Positions 6,763 to 15,263 are shown, counted from the stretch's first letter. The stretch is 64,000 bases of DNA from Deltaproteobacteria bacterium HGW-Deltaproteobacteria-6 (GCA_002840435.1 PHAT01000007.1:1-64000); one strand, 5' to 3'. Made by a program: numbers and translations. The notes: a model not told the origin generated them from the sequence alone.

Positions 6763-7386
6763 ATGTCGGATCAGAGACTGGTCATCGTGATGTCCGCGCC
6801 TTCCGGGGCGGGGAAAAGCAGTATTTGCCGAAGGTTGCTTGCAGCCTGTCCGGAGATTGAATTTTCCGTTTCCTATACCTCGCGGATGCCGCGTCCCAAT
6901 GAAATCAACGGAACAGACTATCATTTTATTTCCCGTGAAGATTTTCAGCGCCGGATTGATCAGGGTGAATTTGTTGAATGGGTGGAGAATTACGGGAACT
7001 TTTACGGGACATCCGGCAAGTCAATGCATGAAGTTTTGGGTAGAGGGAAAGATTTGCTGCTTGATATCGAACCGCGCGGCGCGAAAGAAATTAAGGAGAA
7101 ATTTGCGGACGGCGTTTTTGTTTTTGTATTGCCTCCCTCTTTGGATGAACTCCTGAATCGGCTGGAAAAGCGGGGGCATGAAAGCAAGGAAGTAATAAAA
7201 ACGCGGTTTGCGCAAGCCGAGAGTGAATTAAAGGAAGTTTTGTGGTATGACTACACCGTATTTAACGAAGATCTGGAAACAGCCGCCCGGCAACTGATTG
7301 CGATTTACCGCGCGGAGAAATGTAAGACAAACCGTTTACACGGTAAAATTAATCGTTTTTTTAATGATGTTATTAGAGATGTTTAG
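6763..7386 (+). CDS. gmk: Guanylate kinase
   Basis: A 207-aa guanylate kinase, converting GMP and ATP to GDP and ADP. The P-loop SAPSGAGKSS spans 11-20. The GMP-binding region has SYTSRMPRPNEINGTDYHF and EWVENYGNFYGT, and the lid has the LEKRGHES stretch. I chose ATG 6763 because it gives the standard short lead into the P-loop; the frame is open further upstream inside yicC but without family similarity. It lies four bases after yicC and 14 before rpoZ. Confidence 0.95.
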   Translation: MSDQRLVIVMSAPSGAGKSSICRRLLAACPEIEFSVSYTSRMPRPNEINGTDYHFISREDFQRRIDQGEFVEWVENYGNFYGTSGKSMHEVLGRGKDLLLDIEPRGAKEIKEKFADGVFVFVLPPSLDELLNRLEKRGHESKEVIKTRFAQAESELKEVLWYDYTVFNEDLETAARQLIAIYRAEKCKTNRLHGKINRFFNDVIRDV

Positions 7387-7400
7387 GAGGCAATAGATTC

Positions 7401-7670
7401 ATGGCAAGAATTACAGTGGAAGATTCTTTAAGGGTGGCCGAGACCAGATTCGGTCTGGTATCGCTGGCTTCCAAGCGGGCGCGCCAGCTGCTCAAAGGTT
7501 CCAAACCGTTGATGGAAAGTAAAAATCGGGAAATTGTTCTGGCGCTTCGCGAAATTGCCGCCGGGAAAGTTGTTTACGCCAATCCTGAATTTTTAAAAGG
7601 GTCGCAGGAAGATTTTAAACCGATTCCGGATAATACAGAGTTCATCGGCGATGAAGAATATCTCGAGTAG
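7401..7670 (+). CDS. rpoZ: DNA-directed RNA polymerase omega subunit
   Basis: An 89-aa omega subunit that helps fold and hold the beta' subunit. Its start MARITVEDSL and the central RFGLVSLASKRARQL helix are the family signature, followed by KNREIVLALREIAAGKV. A GGAGG ribosome site (7386-7390) precedes ATG. The last 20 bases overlap pyrF in another frame, so pyrF translation is probably coupled to rpoZ. Confidence 0.95.
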   Translation: MARITVEDSLRVAETRFGLVSLASKRARQLLKGSKPLMESKNREIVLALREIAAGKVVYANPEFLKGSQEDFKPIPDNTEFIGDEEYLE

Positions 7671-8409
7671 CAAGCCCTCAGACAAACTGATCTTTGCCCT
7701 GGATGCACCAGGCTTTGAAGAAGCGTTGTCCTGGATAGAACTTCTGTCCGGTCATGTCGGCATGTTCAAAGTGGGTAAGGAACTATTTACCGCGGTTGGG
7801 CCGAAGATTGTTGAAAGCATCAAGCAAAGAGGCGGAAGGGTTTTTCTGGATCTGAAATTTCACGATATTCCCAATACGGTAGCCCGAGCCGCTGAAGCCG
7901 CTGTCGGATTGAATGTGGATATGTTCAATGTCCATGCGTCAGGCGGCGTAAAGATGATTCGGGAAACGGTCGATGCAGTGGCTGCCTGCGCCGAAAAACG
8001 TGGTGTGGCAAGCCCCATTGTTCTGGCCGTAACGGTGTTGACCAGCTTGAACAACAGTGATCTTGAGGAAATCGGATTTAAAACAACCACCAATGATCTG
8101 GTGCTTCATCTGGCGAAGATGGCGCAACATGCGGGAGCGGCAGGCGTTGTCGCTTCACCTCAGGATATCGCCGCCCTCAGACGGGATTTAGGTGAAAAAT
8201 TTGTTATTGTGACACCCGGCATCCGCAGTTCTGCCGAGCCCGTCAAGGATGATCAAAAGAGGACGCTGAGTGCTTTTGAGGCGATTCAGACAGGCGCCGA
8301 TTATATTGTTGTAGGCAGACCGATCCGCCAGGCCAAAGATCCGCTCGACACATGCCGCAGGATTGTGGAGGAGATTGCCGACGGTCTGGCTGCAAGAAAC
8401 CGCGCATGA
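7651..8409 (+). CDS. pyrF: Orotidine 5'-phosphate decarboxylase
   Basis: A 252-aa OMP decarboxylase, the last step of UMP synthesis. The catalytic D-x-K-x-x-D array is FLDLKFHDIPNT (D67, K69, D72). FALDAP (15-20) and the phosphate-binding end TPGIRS...GADYIVVGRPI are also present. It starts inside the rpoZ end, and its stop overlaps rlmB by four bases (ATGA). Full family length. Confidence 0.95.
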   Translation: MKNISSSKPSDKLIFALDAPGFEEALSWIELLSGHVGMFKVGKELFTAVGPKIVESIKQRGGRVFLDLKFHDIPNTVARAAEAAVGLNVDMFNVHASGGVKMIRETVDAVAACAEKRGVASPIVLAVTVLTSLNNSDLEEIGFKTTTNDLVLHLAKMAQHAGAAGVVASPQDIAALRRDLGEKFVIVTPGIRSSAEPVKDDQKRTLSAFEAIQTGADYIVVGRPIRQAKDPLDTCRRIVEEIADGLAARNRA

Positions 8410-9185
8410 CGATTCCTTTGACAAGCAGAAGACAAAATTTGGAAGCCGTATACGGCATTAATCCCGTGAAGGTTCTTCTTGGCCAAGAGACGTCACCCCT
8501 GAAAAAAATTATTATTGCTGATGGCCGGAGCGGTTCATCGGTTAAAGAAATCATTGATGAGGCCCGTCAAAAAAAAATACCTGTGGAATGGAAGCACCGT
8601 CAGCAGCTCGATGAGTTGACGGGTAGAACGGATCATCAGGGGATAGTCGGTCTACGCGATTCATTTACTTATGCTGATTTAGACGATTTGCTGAAAAACC
8701 GCAATCCGCGCTTATCCCATGATCTTATTTTAATTCTCGACAGCATTCTCGATCCGCAAAATCTGGGGTCGATTATCCGCACCGCCCATTGCCTGGGGGC
8801 TAACGGCGTGGTCATCCCGACAGATCGTGCGGCCTCAGTGACACCGGCTGTGATAAAAGCATCTGCCGGCAGTGCGGAAGAGTTGCCTGTTGCCCGTGTA
8901 ACAAATTTATCGCAGACGATAGATGGTTTGAAAGATAAAGGTTTCTGGATTTATGGCGCTGATGCCCATGGGGGAAAGAACATCAGGGAACAGAATTTTA
9001 ATGGCCCGGTGGCTTTAGTTCTGGGAAGCGAGGCCAAAGGCCTTCGACCACTGGTGAAGAAAAAATGCGATTTTCTGGTCACAATTCCGATGGCGGGAAA
9101 CTTTGATTCCTTTAATGTTGCAGTTGCAGCAGGGATCATTCAGTATGAAATATTTCTTCAGCGCAGGGAGAAAGAAAACCCGTGA
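8406..9185 (+). CDS. rlmB: 23S rRNA 2'-O-ribose methyltransferase, RlmB/TrmH family
   Basis: A 259-aa SPOUT methyltransferase that methylates a ribose in 23S rRNA (G2251 in E. coli RlmB). An N-terminal substrate-binding domain (1-85, VYGINPVKVLL) is followed by the knotted domain. Motif 1 is LDPQNLGSIIRTA (N119, R125), motif 2 VLGSEAKGL and motif 3 IPMAGNFDSFNVAVA. ATG 8406 gives the conserved YGINPV near residue 16; the frame is open upstream inside pyrF. The assignment to RlmB rather than another TrmH-type enzyme rests on the two-domain layout. Confidence 0.88.
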   Translation: MTIPLTSRRQNLEAVYGINPVKVLLGQETSPLKKIIIADGRSGSSVKEIIDEARQKKIPVEWKHRQQLDELTGRTDHQGIVGLRDSFTYADLDDLLKNRNPRLSHDLILILDSILDPQNLGSIIRTAHCLGANGVVIPTDRAASVTPAVIKASAGSAEELPVARVTNLSQTIDGLKDKGFWIYGADAHGGKNIREQNFNGPVALVLGSEAKGLRPLVKKKCDFLVTIPMAGNFDSFNVAVAAGIIQYEIFLQRREKENP

Positions 9186-9237
9186 TCATGCGTAGGGATA
9201 ATCTTAAAATAAACATATTTGTCTTTATTTTAACTTG

Positions 9238-9266
9238 TTGAAACTACATGGAAGATAGTTTATGAT
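9238..9266 (+). promoter_or_regulatory. Sigma-70-type promoter of pilC
   Basis: TTGAAA (9238-9243), 17-base spacer, TATGAT (9261-9266). Two near-consensus boxes at ideal spacing, 44 bases before the pilC start. The gene therefore probably has its own transcript rather than reading through from rlmB. Confidence 0.65.
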
Positions 9267-9309
9267 GTGTTCATAAACGAATTGTTTCTTAAAGAAAGGA
9301 TTTTCAACT

Positions 9310-10518
9310 ATGCCGGTTTTCCTTTGGGAAGGAACCTCGAAAAAGAATGAAGCGAAAAAAGGCGAGATGGAAGCGGCCGATGAGTTGGCCGTTCGTACAC
9401 TTTTAAGACGGCAGGGATTTAAAAATATTGAAGTTAAAGCAAAGCCAAAGGATCTGGAAGAATATCTTCCTTTTCTCGCCGGCGGTGTGAAGGAAAAAGA
9501 TGTTGTGGTTTTCTGCCGGATTTTTTCTACAATGATTAATGCCGGCTTGCCACTCATTCAATGTCTGGATCTGCTGGCCCAACAGGAGCAAAACAAAGCT
9601 TTTGCCAAAATTATCAAGGCTGTTAAGGAAGACATTGAAGGCGGCACCAGTCTGACGGATGCATTGAAAAAACACCCCAAAGTTTTTGATGACCTGTTTA
9701 CCAACTTAATTGCCGCCGGTGAAGCGGGTGGTATTCTGGATCTTGTCTTAGGGCGCCTTTCGGCTTATCTGGAAAAAGCGATGAAGTTGAAAGCTCAAGT
9801 TAAAAGCGCCATGACCTATCCGATCGCGGTTCTTTGCATTTCCATGGGTGTCACTGCTTTGCTTCTGCTCAAAGTTATTCCCGTATTTCAGAAAATGTTT
9901 GAAGGGATGGGCGGCGAGCTTCCCGGTCCGACGGCAATGGTGGTTGCGATGAGCCAATTCCTCCAGTCTTATTGGTGGATAATTCTTGGTACGATCATTG
10001 CCGTTGTGGTTGGTATTCAACAATTCGGCAGAACAGAGAAAGGCCGCTGGACAATTGATTCAATATTGCTCAAGGCGCCGATTATCGGGCCGGTGCTCAA
10101 AAAAGTGGCGGTAGCCAAATTTTCACGAACCTTGTCGACCATGATGAGTTCGGGGGTACCGATCTTGGAGGGATTGAATATTGTCAGTAAAACAGCCGGT
10201 AATGTGGTGGTCGAAGCTGCTTTACTGAAAACGCGCCAAAGCATCAGCGAAGGCCAGTCTATTGCTGAGCCGCTGTCTGAGTCAGGTATTTTTCCGCCGA
10301 TGGTAGTTCAGATGATTGCGGTCGGCGAGGCCACGGGTGCTCTGGATGATATGCTCAATAAAATTGCTGATTTCTATGATGATGAAGTGGATGCGGCGGT
10401 GGCAGGCATGACGGCGTTGATAGAGCCGATCATGATGGTTTTCCTGGGAGGTGTTGTCGGGGGTATGATTATCGCCATGTACCTGCCGATCTTTAAGATG
10501 GCGTCTGTTGTGGGCTAA
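9310..10518 (+). CDS. pilC: Type IV pilus / type II secretion inner-membrane platform protein PilC
   Basis: A 402-aa member of the PilC/GspF family, the inner-membrane platform on which pilus assembly motors act. Two T2SF domains are visible: residues 70-195 (VFCRIFSTMINAGLPLIQCLDLL...GEAGGILDLVLGRL...KSAMTYP) and 272-395 (the repeat KFSRTLSTMMSSGVPILEGL...GEATGALDDML). Hydrophobic segments lie near 170-190, 217-237 and 370-395. The start MPVFLWEGTS is typical. No pilB, pilT or pilin is nearby. The solitary position and own promoter are notable; the partner genes must be elsewhere. Confidence 0.92.
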   Translation: MPVFLWEGTSKKNEAKKGEMEAADELAVRTLLRRQGFKNIEVKAKPKDLEEYLPFLAGGVKEKDVVVFCRIFSTMINAGLPLIQCLDLLAQQEQNKAFAKIIKAVKEDIEGGTSLTDALKKHPKVFDDLFTNLIAAGEAGGILDLVLGRLSAYLEKAMKLKAQVKSAMTYPIAVLCISMGVTALLLLKVIPVFQKMFEGMGGELPGPTAMVVAMSQFLQSYWWIILGTIIAVVVGIQQFGRTEKGRWTIDSILLKAPIIGPVLKKVAVAKFSRTLSTMMSSGVPILEGLNIVSKTAGNVVVEAALLKTRQSISEGQSIAEPLSESGIFPPMVVQMIAVGEATGALDDMLNKIADFYDDEVDAAVAGMTALIEPIMMVFLGGVVGGMIIAMYLPIFKMASVVG

Positions 10519-10526
10519 AGAAAAAA

Positions 10527-10603
10527 TGGTCGGGATGGCGCGATTTGAACGCGCGACTCCTGCGTCCCGAACGCAGTGCCCTACCAAGCTGGGCCACATC
10601 CCG
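10527..10603 (-). tRNA. tRNA-Pro (anticodon CGG)
   Basis: Read on the minus strand: acceptor CGGGATG with CATCCCG, a D-arm starting GCCCAGCTTGG, anticodon stem CTGCG/CGCAG around loop TTCGGGA, and T-arm GCGCG-TTCAAAT-CGCGC. The discriminator is A and CCA is encoded. Loop positions 34-36 read CGG. It faces pilC and lies between pilC and the DUF1178 gene. Confidence 0.95.
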
Positions 10604-10701
10604 ACACGGGTTGGGACGTTATAAAATTTATCGCAAAATGTCCACATGTTTTTAATAAATCTGATATTTAATTATTTTTAGCAAAGAGAGTACCCCGATT
10701 T

Positions 10702-11118
10702 GTGATTATTTATGATGTGAAATGTGAGAATGGCCATAAGTTTGAAGGATGGTTTAAAGACCGGCAGGCCTGGATTGAGCAAAACGCTCAGCGACTGATT
10801 TGTTGCCCCGTTTGTAACAGTTCCAGTGTGGAAATAGTACCTTCTTCCATTACCATTATGGGGAAGGATTCAAAAATGTCGGCTAAAAAAGAGGAGATGA
10901 ACATTACTCCGGAGCAGGCTCTTCAATTATTGCACCAATATATTGACCACAACTTTGAAGATGTCGGGAATAAATTTGCAGAAGTCGCCCTGAAGATACA
11001 CATAGGTGATGAAGAAAAAAGAAATATCAAAGGGACAACGACGCCGCAGGAAGAAGCGGACTTAAAAGAAGAAGGTGTTTCGTTCGTAAAAATCCCTCTG
11101 CTCAAAATGGACAGCTGA
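10702..11118 (+). CDS. DUF1178 family protein
   Basis: A 138-aa protein resembling DUF1178. The N-terminal MIIYDVKCENGHKFEGWFKD is the family hallmark. C8 and the pair C34/C37 (CCPVCNS) look like a small zinc-binding site. The C-terminus has the conserved KFAEVALKIHIGDEEKRNIKG and a hydrophobic ...VKIPLL end. It starts at GTG 10702 after AAAGAGAG. Function unknown. Confidence 0.85.
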   Translation: MIIYDVKCENGHKFEGWFKDRQAWIEQNAQRLICCPVCNSSSVEIVPSSITIMGKDSKMSAKKEEMNITPEQALQLLHQYIDHNFEDVGNKFAEVALKIHIGDEEKRNIKGTTTPQEEADLKEEGVSFVKIPLLKMDS

Positions 11119-11207
11119 TCCTCTATTTATCAAGGATGAATTTTTGACTAGTCTCGAACCCTTTGCTGGCAAAGGAATGACTTACTATCTACCAACAGGC
11201 CTTATTT

Positions 11208-13523
11208 ATGATAAACGCTTATAAAAGTATTGTTGATCGTATTGGCAACACTCCTCTTGTGGAAATAACCAGACTCAATCCTAATAAAAAGGTAAAAATA
11301 TTTGCAAAGCTGGAGTCCGCCAATCCCGGTGGTTCCATTAAAGACCGCACTGCTTTGTTCATGATTGAAAATGCCGAGAAAAGGGGAGACTTGAATCATG
11401 ACAAGATTATTCTGGAGGCAACCAGCGGCAATACCGGCATAGGACTGGCTATGATCGCCGCGGCAAAAGGCTACAAGTTGTGTCTGACGATGTCTGAATC
11501 GGCCAGTGAAGAACGAAAAAAAATTTTGCGGGCAATGGGCGCTGAATTGCATTTTACACCGGCGGCTCAAGGGACGGATGGGGCGATTGAAGTTGCCTAT
11601 CGGATGCTCAGAGAAAATCCCGACAAATATTTCGGGACCGATCAGTTTAATAATGAAGACAATATTGCCGCCCACTATTTTGGAACAGCTCAGGAGATAT
11701 GGGATCAGACGGCTGGTCAGGTTACCACGGTGGTAGCCACTCTGGGCACGACGGGTACCGCTATGGGCCTTTCCAAAAAGCTCAAGGAACATAATGAGCA
11801 AATCAAGATTATCGGCGTCGAACCTTATTTGCAGCATAAAATTCAGGGGCTCAAAAACATGCGGGAGTCCTATCGTCCGGGGATCTTTGATAAGAAGCGT
11901 CTCGATGAAAAAGTGAATATTCTGGATGAAGATGCTTTTGAAATGTCCCGTAAACTTGCCCGTGAAGAAGGGATCCTGGTGGGAATGAGTTCGGGTGCGG
12001 CGATGTTTGTAGCTGCCCAGAAGGCCCGCGAAATGGAAGAAGGTCTGATCGTGGTTATTTTCCCGGACAGTGGCGAGCGCTATTTAAGCACTGAATTGTT
12101 TACAGTAAAAGAAGAATTGGCTACGGTTAGCCTTTACAATATTTTGAAGCGTCAGAAATCGTTTTTCCGGCCGCTGAAATCGGAAGAAGTGTTAATGCAT
12201 ACTTGCGGTCCCACCGTCCATGACGCACCCCACCTGGGAAATTACCGTCGCCTGGTGGTGTCTGACCTGTTATGCCGTTATCTGACATTCAAAGGCTATC
12301 AGGTCAAGCATGTCATCGATATCGTTGATTTTACTGATAAGTCCATTCGTGGTTCGGAAAAAGCGGCGATGGAACTCGCGGATTATTCCAATAAATATTT
12401 GCAGGTTTTTCTGGACGATGCGCAGTTTTTAAATATTCGCCCGGACAATATATATGTGAAAGCCTCCGAAAATGTTGATGCCATGTTCAAAATTGTCGAG
12501 AAATTAGTCGATAAGGGGTTTGCGTACGAGAAGCTTCATTCTGTTTATTTTGATATTTCCAAACTATCTGATTATGGTCTTCTTTCCAATATCGATTTAG
12601 CCAAAACCCGATTGGGACGGTCGATTGATCTTGATGATTATGAGAAGGACAATCCGGCCGACTTTGCGCTGCTGAAAAGAGCCGGTCTGGGGGAGTTGAA
12701 AAGAGGTATTTATCATAAGACGAAATGGGGTAATATCCGTCCTGGCTGGCATCTGGAATGTGCGGCTATCTCTCAAAAATACCTGGGAACGGCTTATGAT
12801 ATTCATATCAGCGGAGCGGATGAAACGTTTCCCCACTGCGAAAACATCATTGCAATTAATAAAGCTTTTTCGGGTCACAGCGGTGCAAACTACTGGATAG
12901 GCGCTGAGCTGATTCTGGTGGACGGACGGAAGATGTCCCGTTCTTTGAATAATGCCGTAACGATTGCCGATCTGAAACAAAACGGGTATAGTGGGAGGGA
13001 CATCCGGTTTTTTCTGCTGGGGATGAATTACCGCAAGCCGATCAGTTATTCCGAAAAGGCTTTGCAGGCAGCGAAAAACACCGTCAAGAAAATAGACACT
13101 TTTGTTTACCGGCTTCATGCAGTCGATAATGATACTCAAAATTTCCCCGATGTAGATCAGGTTATTTACGATCTTCATCATGATTTTGAGAAAGCTCTTG
13201 ATGATGATATTAATATATCCGGTGCTCTGGCGGCATTTTTTGATTTTATTGGCAAAGTCAATGCGCCTTTGACTGAGGGGAAAATAAGCAGGACAGACGC
13301 CCGAAAAATTGTTAAAATACTTGAAAAAATAAATGAAATACTTGGCATAATGGATTTTGGAGAACAAACGCGCAGTCAGGAAATCACCGGGCTTATTCAA
13401 AAAAGAGATTCCGCTAGAAAAGCGGGAAACTGGGAGGAAGCGGATTTGCTGAGGAATCAGTTGGCCAGGGCAGGCGTTGAGGTTTTGGACAGTCAACAGG
13501 GAACCATCTGGCGTTTTAAATAG
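11208..13523 (+). CDS. Fused cysteine synthase (CysM-like) / cysteinyl-tRNA synthetase
   Basis: A single 771-codon frame with two full enzymes. Residues 1-305 are a PLP-dependent cysteine synthase: PLP lysine K45 in PGGSIKDR, substrate loop TSGNTG (72-77), phosphate loop GTTGT (180-184, as in CysM rather than CysK) and SSGAA (261-265). Residues 308-771 are a class I cysteinyl-tRNA synthetase: CGPTVHD with zinc ligand C333, HIGH motif as HLGN (342-345), second zinc cysteine C518 in HLEC, KMSKS as KMSRS (575-579), and an anticodon-binding C-terminus ending in GTIWRFK. The zinc residue matching E. coli Glu238 is Ile547, while H543 and C544 replace the usual His-His. No internal stop or frameshift occurs at the joint (about 300-310). 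Making cysteine and charging tRNA-Cys in one polypeptide suggests channelling or dosage coupling; that is inference. Confidence 0.9.
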   Translation: MINAYKSIVDRIGNTPLVEITRLNPNKKVKIFAKLESANPGGSIKDRTALFMIENAEKRGDLNHDKIILEATSGNTGIGLAMIAAAKGYKLCLTMSESASEERKKILRAMGAELHFTPAAQGTDGAIEVAYRMLRENPDKYFGTDQFNNEDNIAAHYFGTAQEIWDQTAGQVTTVVATLGTTGTAMGLSKKLKEHNEQIKIIGVEPYLQHKIQGLKNMRESYRPGIFDKKRLDEKVNILDEDAFEMSRKLAREEGILVGMSSGAAMFVAAQKAREMEEGLIVVIFPDSGERYLSTELFTVKEELATVSLYNILKRQKSFFRPLKSEEVLMHTCGPTVHDAPHLGNYRRLVVSDLLCRYLTFKGYQVKHVIDIVDFTDKSIRGSEKAAMELADYSNKYLQVFLDDAQFLNIRPDNIYVKASENVDAMFKIVEKLVDKGFAYEKLHSVYFDISKLSDYGLLSNIDLAKTRLGRSIDLDDYEKDNPADFALLKRAGLGELKRGIYHKTKWGNIRPGWHLECAAISQKYLGTAYDIHISGADETFPHCENIIAINKAFSGHSGANYWIGAELILVDGRKMSRSLNNAVTIADLKQNGYSGRDIRFFLLGMNYRKPISYSEKALQAAKNTVKKIDTFVYRLHAVDNDTQNFPDVDQVIYDLHHDFEKALDDDINISGALAAFFDFIGKVNAPLTEGKISRTDARKIVKILEKINEILGIMDFGEQTRSQEITGLIQKRDSARKAGNWEEADLLRNQLARAGVEVLDSQQGTIWRFK

Positions 13524-13533
13524 AGATAAGCTT

Positions 13534-14355
13534 ATGGGGAAAATAAGAAGATCCGTCATAGCCGGTTCCTGGTATCCCGGGGACCCCTCCGTGTTAAGAA
13601 GCGACATCACCAGGTATTTTCAAAATGTGCCCGATCGGGGTCTGAAGGGAGAAATTGTCGGTTTAATTGTGCCCCATGCCGGCTATATTTATTCCGGCCA
13701 GGTTGCGGCTCATGCCTATAAAATGATTCAGGGCAGGAAATATGATGCGGTTGTTCTTATCGGACCTAGTCACAGGGTTGCTTTTAGCGGCGTATCGATA
13801 TATGATAATGGCGCTTATGAAACACCTTTGGGTCTGATCCCTGTTGATGAAACTATTGCTGGTGAACTGAAAAATATAACTGATATTATCATTGATTTTC
13901 CTGCTGCTCACACACAGGAACATGCTTTAGAGATTCAACTTCCTTTTCTGCAGATTGCTCTGGGGAATTTTTCGTTGATACCGCTGGTAATGGGGGATCA
14001 GGATGCTGCGACTTGCCGGGAACTTGCAGACGTGGTCAGTCAGGTGTCCAAAAATCGTCACGTGTTGATTGTGGCCAGCAGTGATCTGTCTCATTTTCAT
14101 GATTATAAAAAAGCAAGCCAATTGGACGGGATTGTACTCAAACACATTCAAGATAATAATGTTGAAGGACTCTTGGACAGTTTAGCTCATAATGAAACCG
14201 AAGCGTGCGGCGGCGGGCCGATGGCCGTGGCCATGTTGGCGGCAAACAAACTGGGCGCTCATCATTCGCTGCTTCTGGAATATGCCAATTCGGGAGACGT
14301 GACGGGGGATAAGAGATCAGTGGTCGGTTACACATCAGCAATTTATTATCGATAA
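13534..14355 (+). CDS. amrB: AmmeMemoRadiSam system protein B (MEMO1 family)
   Basis: A 273-aa MEMO-family protein. The residues matching the metal site of human MEMO1 are present: H48 (VPHAGYIYSG), H80 (IGPSHRVAF) and C225 (EACGGGPM). SDLSHFHDY (183-191) and QEHALEIQLPFLQ are the other conserved blocks. ATG 13534 gives the standard start; the frame runs upstream inside the fusion gene without similarity. Ten bases follow the fusion gene and 13 precede the AMMECR1 gene, so they likely form an operon. The usual radical-SAM third member is not in this window. Confidence 0.9.
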   Translation: MGKIRRSVIAGSWYPGDPSVLRSDITRYFQNVPDRGLKGEIVGLIVPHAGYIYSGQVAAHAYKMIQGRKYDAVVLIGPSHRVAFSGVSIYDNGAYETPLGLIPVDETIAGELKNITDIIIDFPAAHTQEHALEIQLPFLQIALGNFSLIPLVMGDQDAATCRELADVVSQVSKNRHVLIVASSDLSHFHDYKKASQLDGIVLKHIQDNNVEGLLDSLAHNETEACGGGPMAVAMLAANKLGAHHSLLLEYANSGDVTGDKRSVVGYTSAIYYR

Positions 14356-14368
14356 AACAGAGGATAAA

Positions 14369-14917
14369 ATGGAATTAACGGATCAGGAAAAAAAGGCACT
14401 TCTGGACATTGCCAAAAGAGCAATTATGGCAAAGGCCGGCAATAGAGAATTACCTAAATTAACAATTGATTTACCGATTCTCAATGAAAAAAGAGGCGCT
14501 TTTGTCACACTAAAGAAACGGGGACATCTGCGCGGGTGTATCGGTTATATTAAGGCGGTCAAACCGCTGGGAGATACGGTGCAGGAAATGGCCATCGCCG
14601 CTGCCTTTCATGATCCACGTTTCCCGTCGGTCAAGGGTGATGAGATCCGCGATTTGAGCTTTGAAATATCTGTGTTAAGCCCCCTTCAAAAGATTAAAGA
14701 TATAGAGGATATTGAAGTAGGGAAGCATGGTTTGTACATCGTTCGGGGGTATAATTCCGGTTTGCTTTTGCCGCAGGTGGCAACGGAATATGGATGGGAC
14801 AGAGAAACTTTTTTGAAAGAAACTTGTTATAAAGCCGGTTTGCCTCCCAAAGCATGGAAAGATAAAGAAACTGAAATATATATTTTTTCCGCAGATTATT
14901 TCAGCGATAAGGATTAG
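14369..14917 (+). CDS. amrA: AmmeMemoRadiSam system protein A (AMMECR1 domain)
   Basis: A 182-aa AMMECR1-domain protein. The family signature LRGCIGY is at 49-55 (GHLRGCIGYIKA), followed by AAAFHDPRFPSV and the FEISVLSPLQKI stretch. The family function is unknown, but it pairs with MEMO proteins in bacteria and archaea as part of a predicted modification system. Ribosome site GAGG lies eight bases before ATG. No partner radical-SAM gene is adjacent. Confidence 0.9.
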   Translation: MELTDQEKKALLDIAKRAIMAKAGNRELPKLTIDLPILNEKRGAFVTLKKRGHLRGCIGYIKAVKPLGDTVQEMAIAAAFHDPRFPSVKGDEIRDLSFEISVLSPLQKIKDIEDIEVGKHGLYIVRGYNSGLLLPQVATEYGWDRETFLKETCYKAGLPPKAWKDKETEIYIFSADYFSDKD

Positions 14918-14970
14918 GCTCTCTTTTGTTCTTACTCCAGACATTATTTATAAATAATTTAAAAATTTAC

Positions 14971-14999
14971 TTGACAAAAACAGTCATAAAAATTAAAGT
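14971..14999 (+). promoter_or_regulatory. Promoter of the tRNA-rpmG-secE cluster
   Basis: TTGACA (14971-14976), 17 bases, TAAAGT (14994-14999), in an AT-rich gap about 90 bases before the first tRNA. A strong stable-RNA-type promoter fits the five tRNAs and translation genes downstream. Confidence 0.65.
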
Positions 15000-15085
15000 C
15001 CGCAATTCGCACGAAGCAGTGTAGTTGTTGTTTTGCGTTTAAAGCAACAATGCTTCATGCGAAACGGTTAAAAATTAAAGGGTTT

Positions 15086-15161
15086 GCTGGCGTAGCTCAA
15101 TCGGTAGAGCAGCTGATTTGTAATCAGCAGGTTGCGGGTTCAAGTCCCATCGCCAGCTCCA
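15086..15161 (+). tRNA. tRNA-Thr (anticodon TGT)
   Basis: Acceptor GCTGGCG/CGCCAGC, anticodon stem GCTGA/TCAGC with loop TTTGTAA, T-arm GCGGG-TTCAAGT-CCCAT, encoded CCA. First of five tRNAs in a tandem cluster before secE. Confidence 0.96.
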
Positions 15162-15178
15162 GTTTGAGTATTGTTACT

Positions 15179-15263
15179 GGAGGGGTTCCCGAGCGGCCAA
15201 AGGGAGCAGACTGTAAATCTGCCGGCGGAGCCTACGGAGGTTCGAACCCTCCCCCCTCCACCA
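15179..15263 (+). tRNA. tRNA-Tyr (anticodon GTA)
   Basis: Acceptor GGAGGGG/CCCCTCC, anticodon stem GCAGA/TCTGC with loop CTGTAAA, a long variable arm (type II tRNA), T-arm GGAGG-TTCGAAC-CCTCC, discriminator A and encoded CCA. Confidence 0.96.

Noticed and set aside
11119-11207. T-box-like leader before the CysRS fusion
   Set aside because: Only 89 bases are available and only a 6-bp hairpin (CCTTTG/CAAAGG, 11160-11175) is seen; a T-box needs a much longer leader.
12597-13610. 337-codon minus-strand ORF over the CysRS half
   Set aside because: Antisense to a gene with clear synthetase motifs; no family resemblance.
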